A stretch of 51,009 bases of DNA from assembly GCA_903855945.1 (NCBI GenBank), contig CAIOAK010000098.1, positions 1-51,009 on the forward strand. The letters are read 5' to 3'. The position numbers and the translations under genes are program-made. Source of the stretch: an uncultured Anaeromyxobacter sp. GTDB taxonomy: Bacteria; Myxococcota; Myxococcia; Myxococcales; Anaeromyxobacteraceae. The notes beneath the pieces are model-generated. The model was not told where the DNA came from. It searched no databases and was given only the letters and a program-made list of their open reading frames with translations. Positions 34,940 to 42,955 of this stretch are shown here, piece after piece. Each line of letters opens with the position of its first letter. The stretch's first letter is position 1.

Positions 34940-36013
34940 TCAGGGCACCACGGCCAGGAAGAGGTAGGCGGCGAGGATGGTCAGGTGGACCATCCCCTGC
35001 AGCACCGTGGTGCGCCCGGTGCCCAGCGTGATCACGCTCACCCCCAGGGTGAGCGCGAGCAGCACCGTGTCCTTGGCCGAGATGCCGAGGGAGAGCGGAG
35101 CTCCGGTGGCGAGGGCGACCACGGCGATGGCCGGGATGGTGAGCCCGATCGACGCCAGCGACGACCCCAGCGCCAGGTTGAGGCTGTTCTGCAGGAGGTT
35201 CTTCCGGGCCGCCCGGAGCGCCGCCACCGACTCGGGCAGGAGGACCACCGCCGAGATGACGATGCCCACCACGGCCACCGGCGCGCCCGCCCGGGCCACC
35301 ACCCCCTCGATGACCGGCGAGAGCACCTTGGCGAGCCCCACCACCGAGACCAGCGCCACGAGGAGCAGGCCCAGGCTGGCCAGCGTGGCGCCGGCCGACG
35401 GCGGCGGGGCGTGGTCGTCCTCCGAGGCGGCGTCCTCGACCAGGAAGTAGTCGCGGTGGCGAACCGTCTGGACGAAGACGAAGGTGAGGTAGAGCACGAG
35501 CGAGACGACCCCCACGAAGACGAGCTGCGACCGGGCCAGGGTGGGACCGGGGGTGGCGATCAGGTGGTTCGGCAGCACGAGCGTCAACACGGAGAGTGCG
35601 GAGAGCACGGCCAGCGCCGCGCTCGCACCGCGCACCTGGAACCCCTGCTCCCGGTGGCGCACGCCGCCCGCGAGCAGGCACAGCCCCACGATGCCGTTGG
35701 CCGCCAGCATGACGGCCGCCAGAACCGTGTCGCGGGCCAGCTCGGCCTTCTCCGCCCCGCCGGAGAGCATGAGGGAGGCGATGAGCGCCACCTCGATCAC
35801 CGTGACCGCGATGGCGAGGACCAGCGTACCGAAGGGCTCGCCGATGCGGTGCGCGATCACCTCGGCGTGGTGCACCGCCGCGAAGACCGCCAGCAGCAGC
35901 ACGGCCCCGGCGAGCGCACGGACGGCGGGGTGCGGAACCAGGATGGCGAGCGCCAGGACGGCGACGGCCGCGAGCGGAGCAGCCCACGTCCAGGCGGGAT
36001 TGGTCTTCGTCAT
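34940..36013 (-). CDS. chaA: Ca2+(Na+)/H+ antiporter, ChaA-like (CaCA family)
   Basis: A 357-residue membrane antiporter with about ten to eleven helices. The two alpha-repeats typical of CaCA exchangers are visible: EVIAHRIGEPFGTLVLAIAV plus TVIEVALIASL in the first half, and NLALGSSLASIGLTIPAIAV in the second, each with the conserved Glu/Ser-Leu-Ala region. The GEPFGT motif and a short acidic linker (EDAASEDDHAPPP) match ChaA. It would extrude Ca2+ or Na+ (possibly K+) in exchange for protons under salt or alkaline stress. It is convergent with malate synthase and lies 11 bases upstream of the surface-protein gene on the same strand orientation. Confidence 0.88.
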   Translation of the reverse strand: MTKTNPAWTWAAPLAAVAVLALAILVPHPAVRALAGAVLLLAVFAAVHHAEVIAHRIGEPFGTLVLAIAVTVIEVALIASLMLSGGAEKAELARDTVLAAVMLAANGIVGLCLLAGGVRHREQGFQVRGASAALAVLSALSVLTLVLPNHLIATPGPTLARSQLVFVGVVSLVLYLTFVFVQTVRHRDYFLVEDAASEDDHAPPPSAGATLASLGLLLVALVSVVGLAKVLSPVIEGVVARAGAPVAVVGIVISAVVLLPESVAALRAARKNLLQNSLNLALGSSLASIGLTIPAIAVVALATGAPLSLGISAKDTVLLALTLGVSVITLGTGRTTVLQGMVHLTILAAYLFLAVVP

Positions 36014-36024
36014 GTGACCCTCTT

Positions 36025-38655
36025 CTACCGGGCCGGGCCGGGTGGCGCCAATGCGGTCAGCTCGACCTCCCCGAGATCGACCGGGGCGCCGGCGGTTGCC
36101 TTCACCGGGAGGGTGAGGGGCGCGTAGCCGGCGGCCGTGATGCTCACCTGGTGGTCCCCCTCCGAGGTGATCCGGGTGAACTGGCCGGTGGCGACGACGG
36201 CGTAGCGGCGGGAGGCGACGCCGTCGATCAGGATGCGCGCCCGGGTGACGGGCTTCCGGGTTGCCGCGTCCACCAGCTTTCCGGTGAGGGTGCAGGAGGG
36301 GGAGAGCGGGACGTCCACGGCCCGGGTCTCGGCCGCGCCCACGGTCACCTGCGCGTCCCCCACCCGGCCGTCGGATGTTTTCACGTGGAGTGAAACCTGC
36401 CCCGGGGCCACGTCGTCGAGCGTGAACGTGCCCCCGGCGAACTGCTGTTCCGGCGTTCCGCCGCCGGGCACGAAGGAGCGCCGGCTGGCGGTCACCGCGA
36501 AGGTCTCCGGGGCCGGCTCGCCGACGAGCCGCCCCTGCACGCTGGCCGCGGGCTGGAGCTCGACCACCACCTCCGCGGAGGGGGGCGTGGCCTGGACGCT
36601 CCCGGTGCGCCCGCCGTTGCGGGCGTTCACCTGCAGGGGATCGGGGGTCCCGGGGGCGATCGAGAAGGCGCCCCCGGCGTCGGCCTGGGCGAGCTGGAGC
36701 CCGGCCCCGGGGGCACCGATCCAGACCACCGCCCCGGCGGCAGGCGCCCCCCCCGGCTCGAGGACGCGACCCGAGAGCGTGGCCGGGGGCTCGTCCGGGA
36801 GAACGAGCTTCACCTCCGCCCGCTGGCCCACGGCCAGCCGGACGGTCGCGAGCGGCGTGGGGCGCCCGGTGAAGCGGAGCATCGTCCGGAGGCGCATGGC
36901 GTTCAGGGCCCAGCTTCCCGCCGGCAGCGCGAGCAGGAAGGTCCCCGCCGCATCGGCGTCCACCTGCCGGGCCTCCCCCGGTCGCATGGGTCCCCCGCTC
37001 CCCGAGGTCCAGATGCGGGCGCCCGGGACGGGATTGCCGGCCGGGTCCACCACCGTGCCCGAGATGATGCCGCCCTCGACGATGGCGAGGTCGGCCGTTG
37101 CCGTCTCCCCCTCCTCCACCGTGACGAGCTTCACCGAGGCTGGCGAACCGGCATCCCTCCGCGCCGCGACGCGCACCGGCCCGGGAGCGACCCCCTCCAG
37201 CCGGTAATGCCCCTCCGCATCGGTGCGGGCGGCCACGGTCGTGGGCGCGGGTCCCGGGCCTCCTGGGTTTCCGCCACCGCCCCCACCGCCGGGGAATCGT
37301 TGCGCGTCTCCGGTGACGAGGGCAGCCGAGACCGGCGCCCCGTCGATGTCCTTGACGGTCCCCTCGATGACCGCGGGGGCGGAGAGGCTCACATCGAGGA
37401 CGAAGCGGTCGCCGGGTCGGAGGTTCACGGCCGGGACGACGGCGTCGGCGTGGCCGCGGGACGTGACCGTCACCGACCAGGTGCCGGGGAGGAGTCCGCG
37501 CATCTCGTAGGCACCCTCGGCGCCGCTCGTGGTTCGCATGGCGCCGGCGGCGTCCCCTTGCAGCACGGCCACCACCGAGGCACCGGGGACCGGCCGCGCG
37601 CCGGAGCGGATCCGACCGGAGAGCGAGGGTGCCGGGCCGAGCGGGATCTCGACCCCGCCTGCGGTGCTCCCGGCCGCCACCGGGATGGCCCTGCCGGCCG
37701 AACCGGTCTCGACCCCGAGCCGGGCGAAGGCCCGGTGCAGGCCGGGCTCGACGTCGGCCGCGAACCCGCCGCCGGCGCCGGTCTCCACGACGACCGGCTC
37801 ACCGGCGCCGATCACCGAGACCGTGGCCCCGGGCACCGGACGGCCGTCGCGCGTCACCATCCCCTCGACGACGCCGGCCGGGGAGAGCTCCAGGAGGAGC
37901 TCGGCGGACCGGGGCACCGGGAGGTCGTGGCTGCGGGCCGGCGAGTGGCCCACCGCCCGGGCCTCCACCTCGAGGCGGCCGGCGGGCAGACCCTCGATCC
38001 GGAACCGACCGTGCGCGTCGGAGGTCGCGGACGCCCGCTCCTGCGAGGGCACGTCGAGCCGGCGAAATCCCGGTCCGCGCCGGACCGGAGACGCCGTGAT
38101 GGTCGCGAAGGGGATGGCGGCGCCGCCCCGCCGCTCCACCGTCCGGCCGGACAGGGCGAGCCCGGCGCCGAGCTCCAGCGTCACCGCGGTCCGCTCCTCC
38201 CCGCGCGGGCGGACCACCTCCTGGAGGGTCCGGGCCGTGCCGGGCGCTCGGGCGGAGAGGAGGTGGGGGCCGATGGAGGCGGCGAGGAAGAGCGTGCCAT
38301 CGGGGCCGGTGAGCCCCTGACCGGCCTCCTCCCAGCGGGAGAGGCCCGGAACCGCGCTCCGACGGTAGAGCCGGACCTCGGCCCCGGAGACCGGCTGGCC
38401 GGACGAGCGCACCCGGACGGCGAACCCTCCAGCGGCCATGTTCACTTCTAGTGAATTCGCCTCCGCGCCGGCCGGGACGGCGGCGGCGGGCGCACTCGGG
38501 GCGCGCGCGCCAGCCCCGGCCCGGGTCGGGGATTCGACGGTACGGTGGTCCTCGCCGGACGGGCCCGTCTCGCGCGTCGCGAGGTACCACCCCGCGCCGA
38601 TCGCCACCGCCATCGTGAGGAGCAGCAGCGCCAGGCCGGCCCGGGATCGGTTCAC
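36025..38655 (-). CDS. Large envelope protein with tandem carboxypeptidase-regulatory-like beta-sandwich repeats
   Basis: An 876-residue exported protein. GTG 38653-38655 starts one N-terminal helix (about 6-25, LALLLLTMAVAIGAGWYLAT), and a Pro/Ala-rich linker follows. The remainder is a chain of about eight to nine domains of roughly 85 residues with the carboxypeptidase-D regulatory pattern, for example ISGTVVDPAGNPVPGARIWT, LSGRVLEPGGAPAAGAVVWI and LTGKLVDAATRKPVTRARIL. Such domains are structural or ligand-binding modules of surface or periplasmic proteins, common in Myxococcota and Bacteroidota. No enzyme domain is visible. The gene carries two copies of the dispersed palindrome. Confidence 0.8.
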   Translation of the reverse strand: MNRSRAGLALLLLTMAVAIGAGWYLATRETGPSGEDHRTVESPTRAGAGARAPSAPAAAVPAGAEANSLEVNMAAGGFAVRVRSSGQPVSGAEVRLYRRSAVPGLSRWEEAGQGLTGPDGTLFLAASIGPHLLSARAPGTARTLQEVVRPRGEERTAVTLELGAGLALSGRTVERRGGAAIPFATITASPVRRGPGFRRLDVPSQERASATSDAHGRFRIEGLPAGRLEVEARAVGHSPARSHDLPVPRSAELLLELSPAGVVEGMVTRDGRPVPGATVSVIGAGEPVVVETGAGGGFAADVEPGLHRAFARLGVETGSAGRAIPVAAGSTAGGVEIPLGPAPSLSGRIRSGARPVPGASVVAVLQGDAAGAMRTTSGAEGAYEMRGLLPGTWSVTVTSRGHADAVVPAVNLRPGDRFVLDVSLSAPAVIEGTVKDIDGAPVSAALVTGDAQRFPGGGGGGGNPGGPGPAPTTVAARTDAEGHYRLEGVAPGPVRVAARRDAGSPASVKLVTVEEGETATADLAIVEGGIISGTVVDPAGNPVPGARIWTSGSGGPMRPGEARQVDADAAGTFLLALPAGSWALNAMRLRTMLRFTGRPTPLATVRLAVGQRAEVKLVLPDEPPATLSGRVLEPGGAPAAGAVVWIGAPGAGLQLAQADAGGAFSIAPGTPDPLQVNARNGGRTGSVQATPPSAEVVVELQPAASVQGRLVGEPAPETFAVTASRRSFVPGGGTPEQQFAGGTFTLDDVAPGQVSLHVKTSDGRVGDAQVTVGAAETRAVDVPLSPSCTLTGKLVDAATRKPVTRARILIDGVASRRYAVVATGQFTRITSEGDHQVSITAAGYAPLTLPVKATAGAPVDLGEVELTALAPPGPAR
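36380..36394. repeat. Dispersed palindrome copy, 11/12 match
   Basis: TTCACG-TGG-AGTGAA lies in the repeat-domain protein gene. The arms can be extended to TTTCAC/GTGAAA. The coding strand reads S-L-H-V-K. Confidence 0.5.
38441..38455. repeat. Dispersed palindrome copy, perfect
   Basis: TTCACT-TCT-AGTGAA lies in the same gene as the copy at 36380. The coding strand reads N-S-L-E-V-N with codons TCA and CTA. Confidence 0.65.
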
Positions 38656-38728
38656 GCTTCCTGGCTACCACCCTTCGAGGCGCCGCCGGAAGCGGGTACA
38701 CGCTTCGACACGTCCCGGCACCCGCGCC

Positions 38729-39307
38729 CTACCAGCGGCGGACCGGACCGGTGTCGACGTGGACGAAGTCCTGCGACGGGTAGAAGCCCACGCCCCCGCG
38801 CCCCAGTTCCAGCGCCGCGTCGCGCAGCACCGAGGTCCGGACGTCGGCCAGCCGCACGTCGATGGCACGCCCCTGCATGTGGAGGCTGTGGCGAGCCTGC
38901 CCTCCCCCGTGCCCCCGCAACGCATCGTTGGTCTGCGGCGAGCGATATCCACTGATGACCTGGAACGGCGCACGGGACCCGGTGGCGAGCCGGAGCGAAT
39001 GGAGCTGGTCGAGAAGCGCCGGGTCGATGGGGTGGCGGTCGCCGGTCCGGAAGTCGCGGAGGAATTCGTCCACCCGCGAGAGGCTGGCCGGAAGGTAGGT
39101 GCCGTCACCCCAGTAGGGAAGCGAGAGCCGCTCGCCGGTATGCGTGTGGTGGAAGGTGAGGACTCGCTCTTCCCGGCCGCCGATGGAGGCAAGCGCCCGC
39201 CCCGGCTCGAGGAGGGACGCGCCGGCGAACGCGGCGAGCCCCCCGAGGAACCTGCGGCGGGACAGGGCGGGTGCGGTACACCCGTTCTGGGGGTCGAGTC
39301 GGGGCAC
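38729..39307 (-). CDS. Tat-exported DUF882 / M15 murein endopeptidase, MepK-like
   Basis: A 192-residue protein starting at GTG 39305-39307. The twin-arginine motif SRRRFLGGLAAFAGASLLEP (16-35) marks Tat export. The DUF882/peptidase M15 core has PFQVISGYRSPQTNDALR, then the zinc ligands H143 and D150 in HSLHMQGRAIDVRL and H183 in DFVHVDTG. E. coli YcbK (MepK) of this family cuts 3-3 (meso-DAP to meso-DAP) crosslinks in peptidoglycan. It diverges, across 68 bp, from an L,D-transpeptidase that makes such crosslinks; in E. coli ycbK lies beside ldtD (ycbB) too. The pairing strongly supports the function. Confidence 0.88.
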   Translation of the reverse strand: MPRLDPQNGCTAPALSRRRFLGGLAAFAGASLLEPGRALASIGGREERVLTFHHTHTGERLSLPYWGDGTYLPASLSRVDEFLRDFRTGDRHPIDPALLDQLHSLRLATGSRAPFQVISGYRSPQTNDALRGHGGGQARHSLHMQGRAIDVRLADVRTSVLRDAALELGRGGVGFYPSQDFVHVDTGPVRRW

Positions 39308-39329
39308 GGAAAGGTTCTACGCTGTATCC

Positions 39330-39346
39330 GTCACGGTGTTGTCACG
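39330..39346. promoter_or_regulatory. Tandem direct repeat GTCACG-N5-GTCACG
   Basis: Two exact GTCACG half-sites, 11 bp apart start to start, lie in the 68-bp gap between the divergent MepK-like and L,D-transpeptidase genes. The geometry equals that of OmpR-class response regulators such as CpxR (GTAAA-N5-GTAAA), which control wall-remodelling genes. It could coordinate both genes. Confidence 0.4.
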
Positions 39347-39375
39347 CAAGTGCCGGGAGAGGGAGGGGCGTCGAG

Positions 39376-41037
39376 ATGGGAGCAGCGAGGCTGGGATGGG
39401 TGGGTGTCGCGCTGGCAGCGATGCTCTGGCCGGGGGGCGCGCGCCCCGCGGCGGGCGTCGAAACGGAAGCGGGCAACGGCGTCGCAGGCATCGTGGCGTC
39501 CGGCCGCCATCCGTGGCTCTCGCAGCCGGACCTGCGGGACTTCGCCCGGGAGCTCGCGGAGCTCTACCCGGCCGACCAGGCGCGCCCGATCTGGTTCGAG
39601 GGGGCGCAGCCGGCCCCGGCGCTCCTCGCGACGGTTCGGGCGCTCGGGGACGCCGGGCGGCTCGGGCTCGACCCCGCCGACCTCGACGCGGACCGGCTCC
39701 TGGAGGAGGCCCGGCGAAGCTCGGCCGGCCAGCTCCCCGCCCCGGATCGCGCGCTCCTCGACGTGGCCCTGTCGGTGCAGTGGATGCGCTACCTGCGTGC
39801 CGCGCACGCCGGACGGATCCCCATGCACCGGGCGGGGCGCGGCGCCGACCTCCCCGACCGGCCCCTCGACCTTCCGGCGCTCGTCCGCACGACCCGCACC
39901 GGCGGCGACGCGGCCGCGGTGCTGGCCTCCGTCGAGCCCCGCCACCCGGGGTACGTGCGCCTGAAGGCGGCGCTGGCGCGGCAGAAGCTGCTCGCGGCCG
40001 CGGCGCCGCTCCCGGAGGTGCCGCTGCCGGCGCGCAAGGTGGAGCCGGGCGCCGAGTGGGAGGGGATCCCGGCCCTGCGGGCGCGCCTCTCGCTCCTGGG
40101 CGACCTGCCCGCCTCGTCGGCTCCGCCCCAGACGGCCAACCTGTACGACCCGGCGCTGGTCGCCGCGGTGAAGCGGTTCCAGAACCGCCACCTGCTCGGG
40201 GAGGACGGCGTGATCGGCAAGGGAACGGTCGCCGCCATGAACGTTCCCGCGGTCCGCCGGATCCGGCAGATCGAGCTCTCGCTGGAACGCTGGCGCTGGC
40301 TTCCCGACCCGGGTCGGCGCGAGGTCGTGGTGGAGCTGCCCCGCGCGGAGATGTGGGCGCTCGACCTGGAGCGGGGCACGACGGACCTCCACATGCGCAC
40401 CGTCGTCGGGGAGGCCCACTCCCACGCCACCCCGATGATCGCCTCCTCCATCACCTCGGTGGTCTTCCGCCCGTACTGGGTGCCGCCACCCAAGATCTTG
40501 AAGGAGGAGATCCTGCCCAAGGCGAAGGCCGATCCCGCCTGGCTCGCCGGGCAGAACATGGAGATCGTCGCCCGCCCCGAGGAGGGAGCCGAGCCCATCG
40601 AGCCCACCGAGGACGTGCTCGCCCAGGTGTCGAAGGGGGAGCTCATCCTCCGGCAGCGCCCCGGCCCCCGGAACTCGCTCGGCACCGTGAAGTTCGTCGT
40701 GCCCGACTCGCAGTGCATCGGGCTGCACGGGACCCCGCACAAGAAGACCTTCGACCTGCCCCACCGCGACCGGAGCCACGGGTGCATCCGGCTGGAGGAT
40801 CCGGATGCGCTGGCCCGCTGGGTGCTCGTGGGCGAGCCGGGGTGGGACGCGGCCCGCATCGCCGCCGCGTCCGACGCCGACACGACGACGCCGGTCCGGC
40901 TGCGCGAGCCGGTGGGCGTGGTCCTCGTGTACGGGACCGCCACCGTCGATCCGGACGGGACCGAGCACTACGTCGACGACCTCTACCATCTCGACGCCCA
41001 GGCCGAGGCGGAGCTGGCCCGGCAGCGGGGCCGGTAG
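39376..41037 (+). CDS. L,D-transpeptidase of the LdtD (YcbB) type
   Basis: A 553-residue periplasmic enzyme that forms 3-3 peptidoglycan crosslinks. The ATG at 39376 starts a signal peptide (MGAARLGWVGVALAAMLWPG). An N-terminal scaffold domain follows, then a peptidoglycan-binding segment (about 235-300: LYDPALVAAVKRFQNRHLLG, EDGVIGKGTVAAMNVP), and the YkuD catalytic domain (about 325-490) with FRPYWVPPPKILKEEILPK, CIGLHGTP and the active-site SHGCIRLEDPDAL (Cys470). Length and order match LdtD. It is divergent from the MepK-like endopeptidase and convergent with the M24 peptidase. It may contribute to beta-lactam tolerance, as LdtD does in E. coli. Confidence 0.92.
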   Translation: MGAARLGWVGVALAAMLWPGGARPAAGVETEAGNGVAGIVASGRHPWLSQPDLRDFARELAELYPADQARPIWFEGAQPAPALLATVRALGDAGRLGLDPADLDADRLLEEARRSSAGQLPAPDRALLDVALSVQWMRYLRAAHAGRIPMHRAGRGADLPDRPLDLPALVRTTRTGGDAAAVLASVEPRHPGYVRLKAALARQKLLAAAAPLPEVPLPARKVEPGAEWEGIPALRARLSLLGDLPASSAPPQTANLYDPALVAAVKRFQNRHLLGEDGVIGKGTVAAMNVPAVRRIRQIELSLERWRWLPDPGRREVVVELPRAEMWALDLERGTTDLHMRTVVGEAHSHATPMIASSITSVVFRPYWVPPPKILKEEILPKAKADPAWLAGQNMEIVARPEEGAEPIEPTEDVLAQVSKGELILRQRPGPRNSLGTVKFVVPDSQCIGLHGTPHKKTFDLPHRDRSHGCIRLEDPDALARWVLVGEPGWDAARIAAASDADTTTPVRLREPVGVVLVYGTATVDPDGTEHYVDDLYHLDAQAEAELARQRGR

Positions 41038-41042
41038 CCCGC

Positions 41043-42227
41043 CTACGCGTCGATCACCATCAGGTCGTCCGGCAGCTCGGTGATCCGCTCCCCGCCCCGC
41101 TCGCCGACGCTCCAGGTGTTCTCGATCCCCACGGCGCCCAGCCCGGGAAAGACGAACTTGGGCTCGACGGCGAGGGTCTGCCCGAGCCGCAGGGGCGCGT
41201 CGAATCCGGGCGCGAGCACCGGTACCTCGTCGAGCTCCAGCCCGATGCCGTGGCCGACGAAGCGGGCCTGGGCACCCGGAGGACCCATGAAGCGGTCCCC
41301 CAGTCCTGCTTCGTCCGCGCGGCGCCGCGCGGTGGCGAAGAGCTGGCTCGGGATCGCGCCCGGGGAGAGCGATCCGGCGACCTCGTCCTGGATCTCCCGG
41401 GCCACGCGGAAGGCACGCTCGAGCTCGGGCGCGAGTCGCCCGCAGACCGCCATGCGGCTCATGTCGGTCACGTAGCCGGCCCGGATGGCGGTGTAGTCGA
41501 TCAGCACCGGCACGTCGCGCGGGATGACGTCGGTCGAGGCGCCCAGGGGGGAGGATGCGGAGAGCCCGCGTCCGGTGACCGGCCCGTCGAAGTAGCTCGG
41601 CGCGGTGGCCGCGCCGCCGGCGATGGCGAGCCCCATGAAGAACTCCTGGTTGAATCCGCGCACGCGGGGGCTTCCCTCGTTGCCGGCGCGGCGCATCCGC
41701 ACCTCGATCTCGGCCGCCAGGTCCACCTCGCGCATGCCGGGGCGGAGGAAGGTGGGAACCTCGCGGAAGACGTCGCAGAGGAGGCGCGCCGTGTCCCGCA
41801 TCCGCTCCCGCTCCCAGGGCGACTTCACGCTCCGTACGTCACGGACCGCGGAGGACACGTCGGTCCACTCCACGCCGGGGAGGGCACGGGTCCAGAGTTG
41901 CTGGAGGGCGACCGGGACGGTGTCGAGGGTGAGCCCGATCCGCCGCGCCGGCCCCAGGAGCCCGGCCAGCTCGCGCGACGGGGGGAAGGGCAGGACGCGG
42001 GCGAGCGGGCTCTCGGCCCGGGCGCGCTCCAGGCTCTTGCGAACGAGGAGCAGGGGCTCTCCGGAAGCGGGGATCCAGAGCGAGGCGTTCTGCCGTGTCC
42101 CGGAGATCCAGAGGATGTCCACCGCCTGGAGCAGGAGCACCCCGTCGAGTCCGGCGCCCTCGAGCGCCTGACGGAGCCGGTCCACGCGCCCCTTGCTCTC
42201 ATCGGCGGGAGTGAAGGGAGGTTCCAC
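41043..42227 (-). CDS. M24-family metallopeptidase (Xaa-Pro aminopeptidase-like)
   Basis: A 394-residue cytosolic peptidase of the creatinase/prolidase fold. The N-terminal creatinase-like domain (1-140) includes RLRQALEGAGLDGVLLLQAV and LWISGTRQNASLWIPA. The C-terminal pita-bread domain has the metal ligands: Asp in VPVLIDYTAI, Asp in GYVTDMSRM, His in GHGIGLELDEVPVL, Glu in AVEPKFVFPG and Glu in GIENTWSV. It would remove N-terminal residues before proline or cut dipeptides with a dinuclear metal centre. Start is GTG 42225-42227, with no better ATG nearby. The exact substrate class is not determined. Confidence 0.9.
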   Translation of the reverse strand: MEPPFTPADESKGRVDRLRQALEGAGLDGVLLLQAVDILWISGTRQNASLWIPASGEPLLLVRKSLERARAESPLARVLPFPPSRELAGLLGPARRIGLTLDTVPVALQQLWTRALPGVEWTDVSSAVRDVRSVKSPWERERMRDTARLLCDVFREVPTFLRPGMREVDLAAEIEVRMRRAGNEGSPRVRGFNQEFFMGLAIAGGAATAPSYFDGPVTGRGLSASSPLGASTDVIPRDVPVLIDYTAIRAGYVTDMSRMAVCGRLAPELERAFRVAREIQDEVAGSLSPGAIPSQLFATARRRADEAGLGDRFMGPPGAQARFVGHGIGLELDEVPVLAPGFDAPLRLGQTLAVEPKFVFPGLGAVGIENTWSVGERGGERITELPDDLMVIDA

Positions 42228-42243
42228 CCCTCCATACTATCCG

Positions 42244-42534
42244 TTACTCGAGGCGGACGGCCTCGCGGAGGGTGATGCGGTTCCGGTCTCGCAACTCGTA
42301 CTCGAGCTGGACGAGCGCGTCGAGAAGGGTCTGTCCGGAGGTGATGTGGGGCTCACCGAGATGGCGGGCGCAGGCGAAGTAGGGGCCCGACCCGTACCAC
42401 CAGACAACCTTCACCCCGGGGATATGCCGGATCCGCTCGGTGGCGACCTCGACCGGGTCCTCGACGGGACGCGGCGCAGGCACAGGCGCAGGCATTGGCG
42501 CAAATGTCGTTTCCCGAAGGAAGTAACGTAGCAT
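42244..42534 (-). CDS. Hypothetical 96-residue protein
   Basis: The ORF begins MLRYFLRETTFAPMPAPVPA and carries a Pro/Ala-rich stretch (residues 13-24) produced by short GC-rich direct repeats in the DNA. A folded-looking segment follows: VATERIRHIPGVKVVWWYG, GPYFACARHLG and TLLDALVQLEYELRDRNRIT. Secondary-structure feel is alpha/beta with a final amphipathic helix. No signal peptide, no membrane segment and no known family. It lies 16 bases upstream of the M24 peptidase on the same strand, so it may be co-transcribed with it. It could be a small partner protein; function unknown. Confidence 0.6.
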   Translation of the reverse strand: MLRYFLRETTFAPMPAPVPAPRPVEDPVEVATERIRHIPGVKVVWWYGSGPYFACARHLGEPHITSGQTLLDALVQLEYELRDRNRITLREAVRLE

Positions 42535-42955
42535 TCACCCGTCCATTGACCCGTGGCGCCCCACTCCACCGCCCGGTCTCGGAATGAGTAGAACTGACTT
42601 ATGGTGTGGAGAGAAGCGTTCTCTCTCGGTTTTTTCTTTCCGTGAGACGCTCACATTTCCCGCTGCTGCTCGACGAAATCCGGCGGTCGAGGCAGGGCGC
42701 CAAGGGTGCGAAACGACGGCGGTGCCCCTCCGGCGGTTCCTCGCGAATCTGGGGATTTCTCATCGAGGCTTGCATCATCTCGATGGTGCGGGCCAAGTCG
42801 CCCATCATCCAGCAGGTCGGGGACTCCCACCCGCCGGGAACCCATTCGGGTCAACGGGCATCCTTCGCGGCGGCGGCGCGTTCCACCTGGAAATCCACCG
42901 TCGGGTATCATCGGGGATGACCGTCTGAGACTTTTTCACGCCCAGGAGTGACAAC
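42535..42955. other. 420-bp gap without a credible gene
   Basis: This is the longest gene-free stretch in the window and visibly less GC-rich in its first third. Short frames exist on both strands but show no family, no good start context and no third-position G/C bias. It contains an orphan intrinsic terminator (42609-42635). It ends with the ribosome-binding site AGGAG (42944-42948) for the metalloprotease at 42956. Possible contents are a small RNA, a long 5' leader or a decayed gene. Confidence 0.5.
42609..42635 (+). terminator. Orphan rho-independent terminator
   Basis: GAGAGAA-GCG-TTCTCTC is a perfect 7-bp stem (42609-42625) followed, after TCGG, by six T residues (42630-42635). It works only for plus-strand transcription. 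The nearest plus-strand gene upstream ends 1.6 kb away, with two minus-strand genes between, so it points to an unannotated short plus-strand transcript starting in 42535-42600. Confidence 0.5.

Noticed and set aside
36379-36395. Resemblance of TTTTCACGTGG-AGTGAAA to a ParB parS site
   Set aside because: parS is a compact TGTTTCACGTGAAACA; here four extra bases break the core. It fits the dispersed palindrome family better.
42470-42520. Short GC-rich direct repeats as a possible CRISPR or VNTR
   Set aside because: Units of 6-9 bases without spacers that simply encode a Pro-Ala stretch.
42584-42951. Several 60-115 codon frames in the gene-free gap
   Set aside because: No family, no ribosome-binding site, no third-position bias, and they contradict one another on both strands.
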